This document shows positions 24,660 to 34,503 of a DNA stretch of 64,000 nucleotides, one piece after another. Every line of letters starts with the position of its first letter. Positions within the stretch are counted from its first letter, which is position 1. Both the position numbers and the translations under genes were made by a program. The notes beneath the pieces were generated by a model. That model did not search any database, was not told where the DNA came from, and saw only the letters and a program-made list of their open reading frames with translations. The DNA is from Pseudomonas reidholzensis (GTDB lineage: Bacteria > Pseudomonadota > Gammaproteobacteria > Pseudomonadales > Pseudomonadaceae): assembly GCF_900536025.1 (NCBI RefSeq), contig NZ_UNOZ01000013.1, positions 558,001 through 622,000 of the forward strand, written 5' to 3'.

Positions 24660-24907
24660 AGCACGATGTGAAGTCGCCGATTAGACACGAAAATATTGCG
24701 TAAATCAACGATTTAGACACTGTCGGGGGTGTGCGTACAGGGTTCGGGAGCGCGTGTGCCAGTGGCTGACCGAGGTGGCTATGCCGCACAGGCTGTGCCT
24801 GGTGCTGATCGAGCACTGCGGCTGACACTTCGCTTCGCGGCGAAAGGGCGAGTAGACTCATGGCTACGCTCAATCCCTCTTCCCCTTGCGGTGCCCGTGG
24901 AGCTTGC

Positions 24908-26050
24908 ATGGTTTCAACCGACCGCCTGGACCAGTCCGAGATGCCCGCCACCCGCTATGAACAGCTCGTTCAATCGGTTGTCGACTATGCCATCTACATG
25001 CTCGACCCGGCCGGCCACGTGGTGTCCTGGAATGCCGGTGCCGAACGTATCAAAGGTTACCGCGCCGATGAGATCATCGGCCGCCACTTTTCGTTGTTCT
25101 TCACCGCCCCTGATTGCGCCGAAGGGCGCCCCGAGCTGCTCCTGCGTCAGGCCCTGGAGCAGGGCGTGGCGCAGGATGAGGGCTGGCGCGTACGCAAGGA
25201 TGGCACGCAGTTCTGGGCGCTGGCTGCACTGGATGTGATCCGCGATGAGCACGGCGTGATCATAGGCCTGGCCAAGGTCACCCGGGATATCACCGACCGG
25301 CGCGAGTCGGCGTTGCAGCTCGATGCCGTGCGCGCCCAGCTGTTCCAGGCGCAGAAACTCGAGGCCCTGGGGCAGCTCACCGGTGGCCTGGCGCACGACT
25401 TCAACAACCTGCTGACGATCATCCTCAGTTCTGCTCGGCTAGCCATTGGCAGCCAGGATCCGGCACGCGTGCAACGCTTGCTCGAGCACATCCTCGACGC
25501 GGGCCAGCGCGGCACCCAGCTGACCCAGCAGTTGCTCAGTTTCGCCCGTCACCGTCAATTGAGCGTGACCCGGGTCACCCCCACCGAGCTGGTCGAGTCG
25601 ACCCGCGGCCTGCTCGCCCACGCGCTGCCCGACGCGATCCAGCTGATCGAGCGCCAGCAGGCCGACCTGCCGATGATCGAGGCGGATGCCGGGCAACTGC
25701 AGATGGTCTTGCTCAACCTGCTGTTCAACGCCCGTGATGCCATCGAAGGCGAGGGCTGCATCCGCCTCGAGGTGGACAGCGTCGAGCTGGCGGGCGAGGT
25801 GGACGGCCTGCACGGGCATTTCGTGCGCTTCATTGTGCATGACACCGGTCAGGGCATCGATCCGCAGGTGCTGCCGCGGATCTTCGAGCCGTTTTTCACC
25901 ACCAAGGCCTTCGGCAAGGGCACCGGTCTCGGCTTGAGCCAGGTCTATGGCTTCGCCAAGCAAAGCAATGGTGCTATCAGTGTGGCCAGCCAGTTGGGCG
26001 AGGGCACCTGTATGAGCCTTTACCTGCCGGTCACGCACGACACGCGCTAA
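24908..26050 (+). CDS. PAS-domain sensor histidine kinase
   Basis: A 380-residue cytoplasmic kinase. The start MVSTDRLDQSEMPATRYEQ has GTGGAG upstream; an ATG 16 codons earlier is less likely. A PAS domain occupies about residues 16-130 (YAIYMLDPAGHVVSWNAGAERIKGY, then KDGTQFWA). The phosphoacceptor H163 lies in GGLAHDFNNLL, and the ATPase boxes are NLLFNARDA, DTGQGIDP and GKGTGLGLSQVYGF. No membrane helix is seen. It heads an operon with a KaiC-like ATPase and a single-domain response regulator. Confidence 0.92.
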   Translation: MVSTDRLDQSEMPATRYEQLVQSVVDYAIYMLDPAGHVVSWNAGAERIKGYRADEIIGRHFSLFFTAPDCAEGRPELLLRQALEQGVAQDEGWRVRKDGTQFWALAALDVIRDEHGVIIGLAKVTRDITDRRESALQLDAVRAQLFQAQKLEALGQLTGGLAHDFNNLLTIILSSARLAIGSQDPARVQRLLEHILDAGQRGTQLTQQLLSFARHRQLSVTRVTPTELVESTRGLLAHALPDAIQLIERQQADLPMIEADAGQLQMVLLNLLFNARDAIEGEGCIRLEVDSVELAGEVDGLHGHFVRFIVHDTGQGIDPQVLPRIFEPFFTTKAFGKGTGLGLSQVYGFAKQSNGAISVASQLGEGTCMSLYLPVTHDTR

Positions 26051-26074
26051 CGCGACATCCAACAGGTGCACACC

Positions 26075-27520
26075 ATGGTAGAAGCACTCGAACGACTGAG
26101 CACCGGGATCGAAGGCCTTGATGCCTTGCTCCAGGGCGGCTTGGTGAGCGGCGCCTCCTACATCGTCCAGGGGCCGCCCGGTGCCGGCAAGACCATCCTC
26201 GCCAATCAGCTGGCGTGGGGTCATGTGGCTGATGGCGGACGGGTGCTGGTGGCGACCTTGCTCAGTGAGTCGCACGAGCGCTTGTTCCAGTACCTGTCGA
26301 CCCTGGCGTTTTTCGACCCGGCCCTGGTCGGCGATCAGATCCAGTTCGTCAGCGCCTTCGACACGCTTGAGCAGGAGGGGCTGGACGCGGTGGTCCGGCT
26401 GTTGCGCCAGGAGATCTCCCGGCAACAGGCGACCCTGCTGATCGTCGACGGCCTGCTCAATGCCAGGGTGCGCGCCGAAACCACCCTGGACACGAAAAAA
26501 TTCGTTGCCGAGCTGCAAGGCCATGCCGCCTTTGCCGGCTGCACCGTGTTGCTGCTGACCAGCGCCCGCCTGCAGGAAGGCAGCCCCGAGCACACCATGG
26601 TCGATGGCGTGATCGAGCTGGGCGAAACCCTGGTGGGCAGCCGCGCCATGCGCCATATCCAGTTGCGCAAGACGCGCGGCAGCGCGGCGTTGTCGGGCCT
26701 GCACGAATGCTTGATCGACAACGCCGGCTTGCAGGTCTACCCGCGCCTGGAGTCGTTGTACAGCCACCCCAGCCAGCCGGGCTCGGCGACCTTGAGCCGG
26801 ATCAGCACCGGCACCCCAGCGCTGGACGAGTTGCTGCGCGGCGGTGTGACCTCCGGCTCCACCAGCCTGGTGATGGGCCCCTCGGGGGTCGGCAAGACGT
26901 CCCTCGGCCTGGGCTTTCTGGCGGCCTCGACGCCGGCCGCGCCAGGGCTGCATTTTGGTTTTTACGAGTCACCGGAGCGCCTGCGCCTGAAGGCTGCCGC
27001 GTTCGGCTACGACTTCCCGGCAATGGAGCGCTCAGGCGCACTGCGGCTGTGCTGGCAGCCGACCACCGAAGGCTTGCTGGACCAGCTCGGTGCGCGCTTG
27101 CTGGCGCAGGTCGAGGCGATGGGGGCCAAGCGCGTGGTGATCGACAGCCTCGGCGCGTTCAGCCGGCTGGCCGTCGACAACTGGCGGGTCAATGGTTTTT
27201 TCCGCGCCTTGCTGGGCGAGTTGCGCGCACGCGACGTGAGCGTTCTGATGACCTGGGAGATGCGCGATCTGTTCGGCTCGGAGATCAGCGCGCCCGCGCC
27301 GGACCTGTCGAGCATCGTCGACAACCTGATGCTGACGCGCTTCGTCGAAATGGACGCACAGCTGCGGCGCATGCTGTCGATTCTCAAGGTGCGCGACAGC
27401 GATCACGACCCGGCGCTCCACGAACTGTGCCTGGGCCCTCAGGGGATTACCCTGCGCAAGGCCTTCGAGGGGGCCTGCGGGGTGCTCTCGGGTACGCCGA
27501 TGCCTCAGGAGGGCGGGTGA
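26075..27520 (+). CDS. KaiC-like double ATPase
   Basis: A 481-residue protein with two RecA-type KaiC domains. Walker A motifs are GPPGAGKT (about 33-40) and GPSGVGKT (about 268-275). Each domain opens with 'LSTGIEGLDALLQGG' or 'ISTGTPALDELLRGG', and Walker B strands are TLLIVDGLL and RVVIDSLG. It differs from clock KaiC in lacking kaiA and kaiB nearby. It lies 24 bases after the kinase and 12 before the response regulator. A stress or timing role is suggested for such homologues in other bacteria, but partners are unknown here. Confidence 0.9.
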   Translation: MVEALERLSTGIEGLDALLQGGLVSGASYIVQGPPGAGKTILANQLAWGHVADGGRVLVATLLSESHERLFQYLSTLAFFDPALVGDQIQFVSAFDTLEQEGLDAVVRLLRQEISRQQATLLIVDGLLNARVRAETTLDTKKFVAELQGHAAFAGCTVLLLTSARLQEGSPEHTMVDGVIELGETLVGSRAMRHIQLRKTRGSAALSGLHECLIDNAGLQVYPRLESLYSHPSQPGSATLSRISTGTPALDELLRGGVTSGSTSLVMGPSGVGKTSLGLGFLAASTPAAPGLHFGFYESPERLRLKAAAFGYDFPAMERSGALRLCWQPTTEGLLDQLGARLLAQVEAMGAKRVVIDSLGAFSRLAVDNWRVNGFFRALLGELRARDVSVLMTWEMRDLFGSEISAPAPDLSSIVDNLMLTRFVEMDAQLRRMLSILKVRDSDHDPALHELCLGPQGITLRKAFEGACGVLSGTPMPQEGG

Positions 27521-27532
27521 CGGAATGACGCG

Positions 27533-27892
27533 ATGAGTACCTACACCGTTCTGATCGTCGATGACGAATACCTGATCGTCGAAATCCTCGCGTATGCGCT
27601 GGAGGACGAGGGCTTTCAGGTAGAAAAGGCCGGGGACGGGATCAAGGCGCTGGAAGCCTTGAAGGAAAAGCGCGTGGACCTGGTGATCACCGACTTCATG
27701 ATGCCGCGCAAGAATGGCGAGGAGCTGGTGCGGGCAATGCGAGATGAACTGCAGTTGGCGGACTTGCCGGTGATTCTCATGAGTGGCGCGCAGGCCAGCC
27801 AGGCGAGCCCGGAGTTGTTTGTGGCGGTGTTTGAAAAACCCTTCAACCCCACTGAGTTGATCGCCAAGGTGCGGGAACTGCTGGGCAGCTGA
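27533..27892 (+). CDS. Single-domain response regulator
   Basis: A 119-residue receiver domain alone, with no output domain. The acidic pair D10-D11, phosphoacceptor D54 (VITDFMMP), S84 and K102 (FEKPF) are all present. It probably takes phosphate from the kinase at 24908 and acts by protein contact, for example on the KaiC-like ATPase. The gene follows KaiC by 12 bases. Confidence 0.93.
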   Translation: MSTYTVLIVDDEYLIVEILAYALEDEGFQVEKAGDGIKALEALKEKRVDLVITDFMMPRKNGEELVRAMRDELQLADLPVILMSGAQASQASPELFVAVFEKPFNPTELIAKVRELLGS

Positions 27893-27962
27893 AGGCCAGG
27901 CAAAATCCCGCATCGGCGGGCCGATCGGTCAAGCGCATCCGTGCGGCCTCGAGCGATGCAGA

Positions 27963-28163
27963 TCAATATTGATCGTCGTGCGGCTTCTCCGGTGCCGGGT
28001 TGCCAGCCTGGATACGTTTGAAAATCTCTTCACGGTGCACCTGGACATCTTTAGGTGCATCGATACCGATCCTCACTTGCATCCCCTTGACGCCCAGAAT
28101 GGTGACTTTGATGTCATCGTTGATGACGATGCTTTCGCCAACCTTGCGGGTGAGTATCAGCAT
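27963..28163 (-). CDS. csrA: CsrA/RsmE-type RNA-binding regulator
   Basis: A 66-residue protein with the CsrA fold: [20 protein letters not shown]..., [23 protein letters not shown]. The RNA-binding R44 is in VHREEI, and L4/T5/R6 are kept. The N-terminal wording and the longer tail are closer to RsmE than to RsmA of Pseudomonas. It binds GGA-loop hairpins over ribosome sites and is titrated by RsmY/Z-type RNAs elsewhere. AAGGAG lies upstream of its own ATG. It reads convergently to the kinase operon. Confidence 0.93.
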   Translation of the reverse strand: MLILTRKVGESIVINDDIKVTILGVKGMQVRIGIDAPKDVQVHREEIFKRIQAGNPAPEKPHDDQY

Positions 28164-28417
28164 GTAGTTCTCCTTGGTGGTGTTGAAAACCGTGCGGTCT
28201 GTTTACCGCAACGGCGGGAGCGTGTCCCTCTTCCTTCTCATTAAAGACGCTTTCGGCGGAGAGTAATTCCCCCGAAGACAAAATCTGTTACTTGTCTCTA
28301 GTTGCAGGTGCCTGATCAAGCCGCTTTGGCGTGATCGGCGGAGGTGCTCGGTGGCAAGGATAGGGGGCTTACGCTCAGATGGGAAATTTCTCTGCTTGAT
28401 GGCCGGCATAGCCTGGA

Positions 28418-29443
28418 TCAATTGATTGCCTGGAGTGCCTGCAAGAAGTGCAGCAAGGCCACTTCTTCGGGCTCCAGGCCTTTGCGCGTGCGGGCGCGCG
28501 GCAAGCCGCCGAGTTGCCCGAGGTGGAACTGTTCGAGCACCGCAGGGTGGATATAGCAGCGCCGGCACACGGCCGGCGTGTTGCCCAGGCGTGCAGCGAC
28601 CTGGCGCACGGTCTCGGCGACCTGGCGCTTGGCTTCGCTGTCCGGCTCCCAGGCCAGCGGGCGCAGCAGGCTCAGCGCCAGGCTGCTGCCGGCCCAGGTG
28701 CGGTAGTCCTTGGCGGTGAAGTCGGCGCCGGTCAGTTGCTGGAGAAACAGGTTGATCTCGCTGGAGCCGATGCTGTGCCGCTCGCCGTCGGCGTCCAGGT
28801 ACTGGAACAGCGCTTGCCCAGGCAGCTCCATGCAGCGCTTGACCAAGGCCGCCAGGCGTCGATCACGCAGGGTGACGTTGTGCTCGACGCCGCGTTTACC
28901 GCGAAACTGGAAGCGGATGGTGCTGCCTTCGACTTTGACGTGGCGGGTATTGAGGGTGGTCAGCCCATAGGATTTGTTGTCGCGCAGGTACTGCCGGTTA
29001 CCGATGCGGATCAACGTGCTGTCGAGCAGGCTGACCACCAGCGCCATGACCTTTTCCCGGTCCAGCCCGGGCCTGGCCAGGTGCAGGTCCACCTGCTTGC
29101 GCAGCTTGGGCAGTACCTGGGCGAAGGCCAGCATCCGCCCGTACTTGTGACCGTCACGCAGCTCGCGCCACTCGGCATGGTAGCGATACTGCTTGCGCCC
29201 GCGCGCATCGCGGCCGGTGGCTTGCAGGTGGCCTTGCGGGTCGGCGCAGATCCACACGTCGGTGTAGGCGGGCGGGATCACCAGTGCGGCGATCCGCGCC
29301 AAGGTGTCGCTGTCGCGTACCCGGTTGCCGTCGGCATCCAGGTAGATGAAACGGTCTCGCCAGCGGCGCCGGCTCAGGCCGGGCTGGCTGTCGTCGACAT
29401 AGTGCAGGGTGCGCGGCAGGGGGCAATCGAGCATGGCGGGCAT
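28418..29443 (-). CDS. DNA topoisomerase IB
   Basis: A poxvirus-type topoisomerase that nicks and reseals one DNA strand. The catalytic Tyr is in CRRCYIHPAVLEQF (about residue 297), with R/K residues in RIGNRQY, YGLTTLNTRHV and KDYRTWAGS. The start is uncertain: MPAMLDCPLPRTLHYVDD is used here, and ATG three codons later has a GGA upstream. An inverted repeat lies over this 5' end. The C-terminal tail (GLPRARTRKGLEPEE) is basic. The gene is divergent from none; modC lies upstream in the same direction. Confidence 0.9.
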   Translation of the reverse strand: MPAMLDCPLPRTLHYVDDSQPGLSRRRWRDRFIYLDADGNRVRDSDTLARIAALVIPPAYTDVWICADPQGHLQATGRDARGRKQYRYHAEWRELRDGHKYGRMLAFAQVLPKLRKQVDLHLARPGLDREKVMALVVSLLDSTLIRIGNRQYLRDNKSYGLTTLNTRHVKVEGSTIRFQFRGKRGVEHNVTLRDRRLAALVKRCMELPGQALFQYLDADGERHSIGSSEINLFLQQLTGADFTAKDYRTWAGSSLALSLLRPLAWEPDSEAKRQVAETVRQVAARLGNTPAVCRRCYIHPAVLEQFHLGQLGGLPRARTRKGLEPEEVALLHFLQALQAIN

Positions 29444-29469
29444 CCATTGAGCAAGTACCTGCTCAATGG
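29444..29469. promoter_or_regulatory. Inverted repeat at the 5' end of the topoisomerase gene
   Basis: CCATTGAGCA and TGCTCAATGG are exact reverse complements, six bases apart. It sits between the modC stop and the probable topoisomerase start, so it could be an operator or a hairpin over the ribosome site. Confidence 0.45.
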
Positions 29470-29491
29470 ACAACGGCGAGGCGGCTGATGC

Positions 29492-30583
29492 TCAGAGCAA
29501 AAGCGCTACCGATTTGATCTGCGCCCAGAGCATCTGCCCGGGGCGCAGGCCGAGCTGGTCTGCCGAGTAGCGGGTGATGCGCGCGAGCAGCGCGGCGCCG
29601 GCGGCGTCCAGGCTGACCAGCAGATGCGCGGGGTTGTCCGCCTCGCGGTATTCCCGCACGCGCACCGGCAGCCGGTTGAGGATGCTCGAGGCGCTGTCGA
29701 TGCCCAGCGCCAGGCTGACATCGCGGGCCTGCACCTTGAGCCGGTGGCTGCTGCCGACCACCAGCGACGGATGGGCGATGCGCAGCAACAGGCCGTCACT
29801 GCCCGGCAGGCGCAGGTCGAACAGTTGATAGTGCGGGTCATGCCCGACCACGACGCCCTCGAGCACCACGCCGGCGTCGTCGCCCTGGGCCAGCGACAGG
29901 TCGAGGCGGGCCAGGGTCTCGCCGATCGGCCCGCTGGCCATGGCCTTGCCTTGCTCGAGCAGGACCAGGTGGTCGGCCAGGCGCGCCACCTCATCCTGGG
30001 CATGGCTGACGTAGACCAGGGGGATGTCCAGCTCGTCGTGCAGGCGCTCCAGGTAAGGCAGGATCTCGCGCTTGCGCGGGCCATCGAGGGCCGCCAGCGG
30101 CTCGTCCATCAGCAGCAGGCGCGGGCTGCTGAGCAGCGCGCGGGCGATGCCGACCCGCTGCGCTTCACCGCCCGACAGGGTGGCGGGGCGGCGCTCGAGC
30201 AGGTGGCCGATGCCCAGCAGCGTGCAGGCCTGCTCGAGGCTGACCTTGCGCTCGCTGGCGGCGATCCGCCGCCAGCCGAACTCCAGGTTGCCGCGTACCG
30301 ACAGGTGCGGGAACAGGCTGGCCTCCTGGAACACGTACCCCACGGGGCGTTTGTGCGGCGCCATGAAGTACCCGCGCGAGGTGTCTTCCCAGACCTCGCC
30401 GTTGACTTCGATATAGGCACTGGCAGCGCGCTCCAGCCCGGCCAGGCAGCGCAGGCAGGAGGTCTTGCCGGAGCCGGAGTGGCCAAACAGCGCGCTGATC
30501 CCGCGGCCTGGCAGGCGCAGGTCGACATCCAGGGTGAAATCGTCGCGGCCAAGGCGCAGTCGCGCCACTATCGATGCACTCAT
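29492..30583 (-). CDS. modC: Molybdate ABC transporter ATP-binding protein
   Basis: A 363-residue ATPase from [20 protein letters not shown], behind GGAGCTGAG. The Walker A is GHSGSGKT, the signature [15 protein letters not shown] and Walker [13 protein letters not shown]. The C-terminal ~130 residues are the TOBE/Mop-like molybdate-sensing region ([27 protein letters not shown]). It follows modB by one base in a modABC operon. This is a cytoplasmic peripheral protein driving molybdate import. Confidence 0.95.
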   Translation of the reverse strand: MSASIVARLRLGRDDFTLDVDLRLPGRGISALFGHSGSGKTSCLRCLAGLERAASAYIEVNGEVWEDTSRGYFMAPHKRPVGYVFQEASLFPHLSVRGNLEFGWRRIAASERKVSLEQACTLLGIGHLLERRPATLSGGEAQRVGIARALLSSPRLLLMDEPLAALDGPRKREILPYLERLHDELDIPLVYVSHAQDEVARLADHLVLLEQGKAMASGPIGETLARLDLSLAQGDDAGVVLEGVVVGHDPHYQLFDLRLPGSDGLLLRIAHPSLVVGSSHRLKVQARDVSLALGIDSASSILNRLPVRVREYREADNPAHLLVSLDAAGAALLARITRYSADQLGLRPGQMLWAQIKSVALLL

Positions 30584-30584
30584 C

Positions 30585-31264
30585 TCAGCTCCAGCCCGCC
30601 TTGCCGCGGCGGCCTGCGTAGAGCAGGAGCAACACCAGGAAGGAAAACACCAGCATGGCGCCGGCCAGCCAGTGTGCTTGCGAATAGGCCATGGACTCGA
30701 CGTGATCGAAGATCTGCACCGAGACGACACGGGTCTTGTCCGGGATATTGCCACCGATCATCAGCACCACGCCGAACTCACCCACGGTGTGGGCGAAGCC
30801 GAGGATGCTGGCGGTGATGAAGCCCGGCCGGGCCAGCGGTAGCACCACATGCACGAAGGTGTCCCAGGGGCTGGCGCGCAAGGTCGCGGCGACCTCGAGC
30901 GGCCGTTGGCCGATGGCGCTGAAGGCATTTTGCAGCGGCTGCACCACGAACGGCATGGAATACACCACCGAGCCGATCACCAGCCCGGTAAAACTGAACA
31001 CCACGGTGCCCAGGCCCAGCGCCTGGGTCGCCTGGCCGAGCCAGCCGTGCGGGCCGAGGGCGATCAGCAGGTAAAAGCCGATCACCGTCGGTGGCAGCAC
31101 CAGCGGCAGTGCCACCACCGCGCCGACCGGCCCACGCAGCCACGAGCGCGTGCGCGCCAGCCACCAGGCGATGGGCGTGCCCACCACCAGCAGGATCAGG
31201 GTGGTCAGGCTGGCCAGTTGCACGGTCAGCCAGATCGCCCCCAGGTCACTGGCGTCGAGCGGCA

Positions 31265-31265
<1 letters not shown>
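30585..31265 (-). CDS. modB: Molybdate ABC transporter permease
   Basis: A 226-residue inner-membrane permease with about five helices. The EAA loop is [26 protein letters not shown], which docks to ModC. Its start overlaps the modA stop by one base (TGATG), indicating coupled translation. Confidence 0.95.
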
Positions 31266-32080
<815 letters not shown>

Positions 32081-32128
32081 CCGTTGGTCGGGAAGGGCTG
32101 TTATTCCATCAGAGTGGGGCTGCGGTGC

Positions 32129-32223
32129 AGCCCTTCGCGGGTAAACCCGCTCCCACCGGTATCCCGGCGATCTACAGAAGGGTGCCAGTCCAGCCTGTGG
32201 GAGCGGGTTCACCCGCGAAGGGC
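32129..32223. repeat. Inverted REP pair
   Basis: GCCCTTCGCGGGTAAACCCG at 32129 and its reverse complement form (GTTCACCCGCGAAGGGC, with one change) ending at 32223 enclose about 40 bases. It lies between modA and the convergent-side nitronate monooxygenase gene end. Confidence 0.85.
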
Positions 32224-32251
32224 CGCAAAGCGGCCCCATTCAGGCGAGACT

Positions 32252-33325
32252 TCAGCGCCCGACCACTGCCAGGGCCTTCTGCGCGATCTCGCGGGTCAAC
32301 TCACCGGCTGGCATCCGCCGCCCCAGGCGCAGCGCCTGGCCTGACCACAGGTTGCTGAAGGCGCTGCTGCCCTGCGGCTCGCTGATCGCGCGCAACGGCA
32401 TCAGCGCGCCGCCCGCCAGCGGAAAGCGTGGCGCCAGCGTGCTCATCGGCCCCAGCTCGCGCATCAGGCGGTTGTTGATGCCGCGCGCCGGCCGCCCGGT
32501 AAACAGGTTGGTCAGCGCGGTATCGCTCGCCGAAGCGGTCTCCAACGCGTGACGGTGCGCCGCAGACACCTTGGCCTCCGGGCTGAACAGGTACGCCGTG
32601 CCGATCTGCACCGCCGACGCCCCCAGTGCCAGCGCGGCGACCAGGCCGCGGTGGTCGGCAATGCCGCCCGCCGCAATCACCGGCAACCGCACCGCATCGA
32701 CGATCTGCGGCACCAGGGCAAAGGTGCCGATCTGGCTGGTGAGGTCGTCGCTGAGGAACATCCCGCGATGGCCGCCGGCCTCATAGCCCATGGCGATGAT
32801 CGCGTCACAGCCGTGGGCCTGCAGCCACAGCGCTTCTTCCACCGTGGTCGCGCTCGACAGCACCTTGGCGCCCGCCGCCTTGACCCGTTGCAGCAGGTCG
32901 GCGGGCGGCAGGCCGAAGTGGAAGCTGACCACCTCCGGGCGCAGTTGCTCGATCAGTTGGCAGCTCTGCTCATCGAACGGCGCGCGATTGGACACCGGCG
33001 TGGGCGCCTCGAAGTCGGCGCCCAGCTCGTCGTAGTACGGCTTGAGCGCCTGCTTCCAGCGCGCGGCGCGCGGTTCATCCGCGGCAGGCGGCACGTGGCA
33101 GAAGAAGTTGAGGTTCAGCGGCCCCGCGCAGCCCGCGCGAAACACCTCGATCTCGCTGCGCAGCTGCTCGCTGTTGAGCATCGCGCAGGGCAGGGCGGCG
33201 AGCCCGCCGGCGTTGCCCACCGCGATGGCCATGGCTGCGCCGCTGGCGCCGGCCATGGGTGCCTGGAGAATGGGCACCTCGATGCCCAACAGGTCGAGAA
33301 GGCGACGGTCTGGCCAGGTGCTCAT
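32252..33325 (-). CDS. Nitronate monooxygenase family flavoprotein
   Basis: A 357-residue FMN enzyme, from MSTWPDRRLLDLLGIEVP behind AAGGAGTCCGC. The TIM-barrel pattern ILQAPMAGASGAAMA..., GYEAGGHRG, PVIAAGGIADHRGLVAAL and GASAVQIGTAY is the 2-nitropropane dioxygenase/NMO type. NMO members oxidise propionate 3-nitronate and other nitronates; the C-terminal part lacks more specific marks. It ends downstream of a REP pair. Confidence 0.88.
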   Translation of the reverse strand: MSTWPDRRLLDLLGIEVPILQAPMAGASGAAMAIAVGNAGGLAALPCAMLNSEQLRSEIEVFRAGCAGPLNLNFFCHVPPAADEPRAARWKQALKPYYDELGADFEAPTPVSNRAPFDEQSCQLIEQLRPEVVSFHFGLPPADLLQRVKAAGAKVLSSATTVEEALWLQAHGCDAIIAMGYEAGGHRGMFLSDDLTSQIGTFALVPQIVDAVRLPVIAAGGIADHRGLVAALALGASAVQIGTAYLFSPEAKVSAAHRHALETASASDTALTNLFTGRPARGINNRLMRELGPMSTLAPRFPLAGGALMPLRAISEPQGSSAFSNLWSGQALRLGRRMPAGELTREIAQKALAVVGR

Positions 33326-33359
33326 GCGGACTCCTTGGGCGGGCGGCGGGGCTAGATCA

Positions 33360-33530
33360 TTACAGGGCTTTGCTGACCTGGATGTCGCTGATCTTGGCGG
33401 CGTCATCGCCGTGGATCTTGCGCAAGGCTTCCAGGGCCTGGCCTTCGGAGTTGTCCGGCATGACCGCGAAGTCCCAGCGGCGCTCGCCGTCGAGTTTGTA
33501 CTTGATGACGTATTTGATGTTCTGGGTCAT
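33360..33530 (-). CDS. Small hypothetical protein (56 aa)
   Basis: The product starts MTQNIKYVIKYKLDGERRWD and ends AAKISDIQVSKAL. It is soluble, with beta-then-helix pattern. The start is six bases after the DUF1883 stop, so the two genes are probably co-translated. No known family. Confidence 0.6.
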   Translation of the reverse strand: MTQNIKYVIKYKLDGERRWDFAVMPDNSEGQALEALRKIHGDDAAKISDIQVSKAL

Positions 33531-33536
33531 GGCGGC

Positions 33537-33839
33537 TTATCTCAGTTGCGACGAGGAGCGACGGATGATCTTGATCTTGTGGGTGAAGGTCGGCTTGCGC
33601 GTCACCGAGATCGGCCGCGGCGTGACCGTGTCCAGGGTGATGTTCCAGAAGCCGGTGCTCGGCACGGTGATCTTCGCCGGGAACTGATCGAAGGCGCCGC
33701 CGTGGTAGGTATGACGACCACCGTTCTTGAAGCTGCGGAAGTTGGCGTCGTTCATCAGGCGGATGTTGCAGCGCTGGGAACACTCGATCACGACGATGTC
33801 GTCCTCGTTGAGGTGCTCGCGCTGGTGTACGTATTTCAT
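33537..33839 (-). CDS. DUF1883 domain-containing protein
   Basis: A 100-residue product, MKYVHQREHLNEDDIVVIEC..., behind GGAG. The pattern CNIRLMNDANFRSFKNGGRHTYHGGAF and ITVPSTGFWNITLDT identifies DUF1883, a beta-rich family of unknown role. It is followed by the 56-residue gene with six bases between. Confidence 0.8.
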   Translation of the reverse strand: MKYVHQREHLNEDDIVVIECSQRCNIRLMNDANFRSFKNGGRHTYHGGAFDQFPAKITVPSTGFWNITLDTVTPRPISVTRKPTFTHKIKIIRRSSSQLR

Positions 33840-33999
33840 GTGATGCTCCGCAAGGTTTGATTCTGCAAACGGGAAAGATATCACGATGTAACGGTACACT
33901 CCCGCCCCGCACAGCCGAGGCAGGGATAAATCCGCCAATGCAGGGAGCAAACCTGCCTCGCTGTGGTCATATAGATTCTTTAAGGCAGAGGTATTCCGA

Positions 34000-34359
34000 A
34001 TGAAGTGGGTGGTGGCGGCGTTGAGCTTGACCTTGGGCGGCTGCGTCAGTGTTTCGGAACTGGAGCAATCGCGAGAAACCATGGACGTGATGTCTGGCAA
34101 GACCCCGCGCGAATATGCCGATTGCATCAAGGCTGAGCTGGCGCAGAGCCGTGATGCCCTGACCGAAGAGAAGCGCGGCGACGGCCTGCGCCTGATCGTC
34201 CCGCAGAAGCTGACCGCCGGTACCGGCCCGGCCGCGTTGCTGGACATCGACAAGCGCGGCAGTGGCAGCAGCATCAAGCTGCGCGAGCGACTGAACAACT
34301 TCCCGCTGCGCCTGGGCGATGTGCGCACAGCGACGACCAAATGCATCTCGCGGTCTTGA
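34000..34359 (+). CDS. Hypothetical lipoprotein
   Basis: A 119-residue product starts MKWVVAALSLTLGGCVSVSE, with a lipobox LGGC. The mature part is helical then beta (DCIKAELAQSRDALTEEK..., DIDKRGSGSSIKLRERL) and has one extra Cys pair. A ribosome site GAGGT lies upstream. No function is recognised. Confidence 0.65.
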   Translation: MKWVVAALSLTLGGCVSVSELEQSRETMDVMSGKTPREYADCIKAELAQSRDALTEEKRGDGLRLIVPQKLTAGTGPAALLDIDKRGSGSSIKLRERLNNFPLRLGDVRTATTKCISRS

Positions 34360-34408
34360 TCCAGCTCAGTTAATGGGCGACTAACAGGGCGAATTGCCAT
34401 CTTCTTGC

Positions 34409-34430
34409 CCGGCAGGCGTTGACCTGCCGG
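34409..34430. terminator. GC hairpin, possible terminator
   Basis: CCGGCAGG and CCTGCCGG form a perfect eight-pair stem with a six-base loop, 50 bases after the lipoprotein stop. There is no T-run, so it may be an RNA-stabilising hairpin or factor-dependent stop. Confidence 0.45.
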
Positions 34431-34449
34431 AGGATAGGCCTACTATCTG

Positions 34450-34472
34450 TAGGCTTATACCGTTTAAGCCTA
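34450..34472. promoter_or_regulatory. Inverted repeat upstream of tsdB
   Basis: TAGGCTTA and TAAGCCTA are exact inverted repeats with seven bases between, in an AT-rich stretch 32 bases before the tsdB start. It is a candidate operator or promoter element. It matches no standard Pseudomonas operator I know. Confidence 0.5.
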
Positions 34473-34503
34473 AGCTTATAACAAGAAAATGGAGCGTCCC
34501 GTG

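Noticed and set aside
25439..26953. 504-codon frame on the minus strand
   Set aside because: It is fully antisense to the kinase and KaiC genes, has a Gln/Ala/Gly-rich shadow composition and no recognisable domain.
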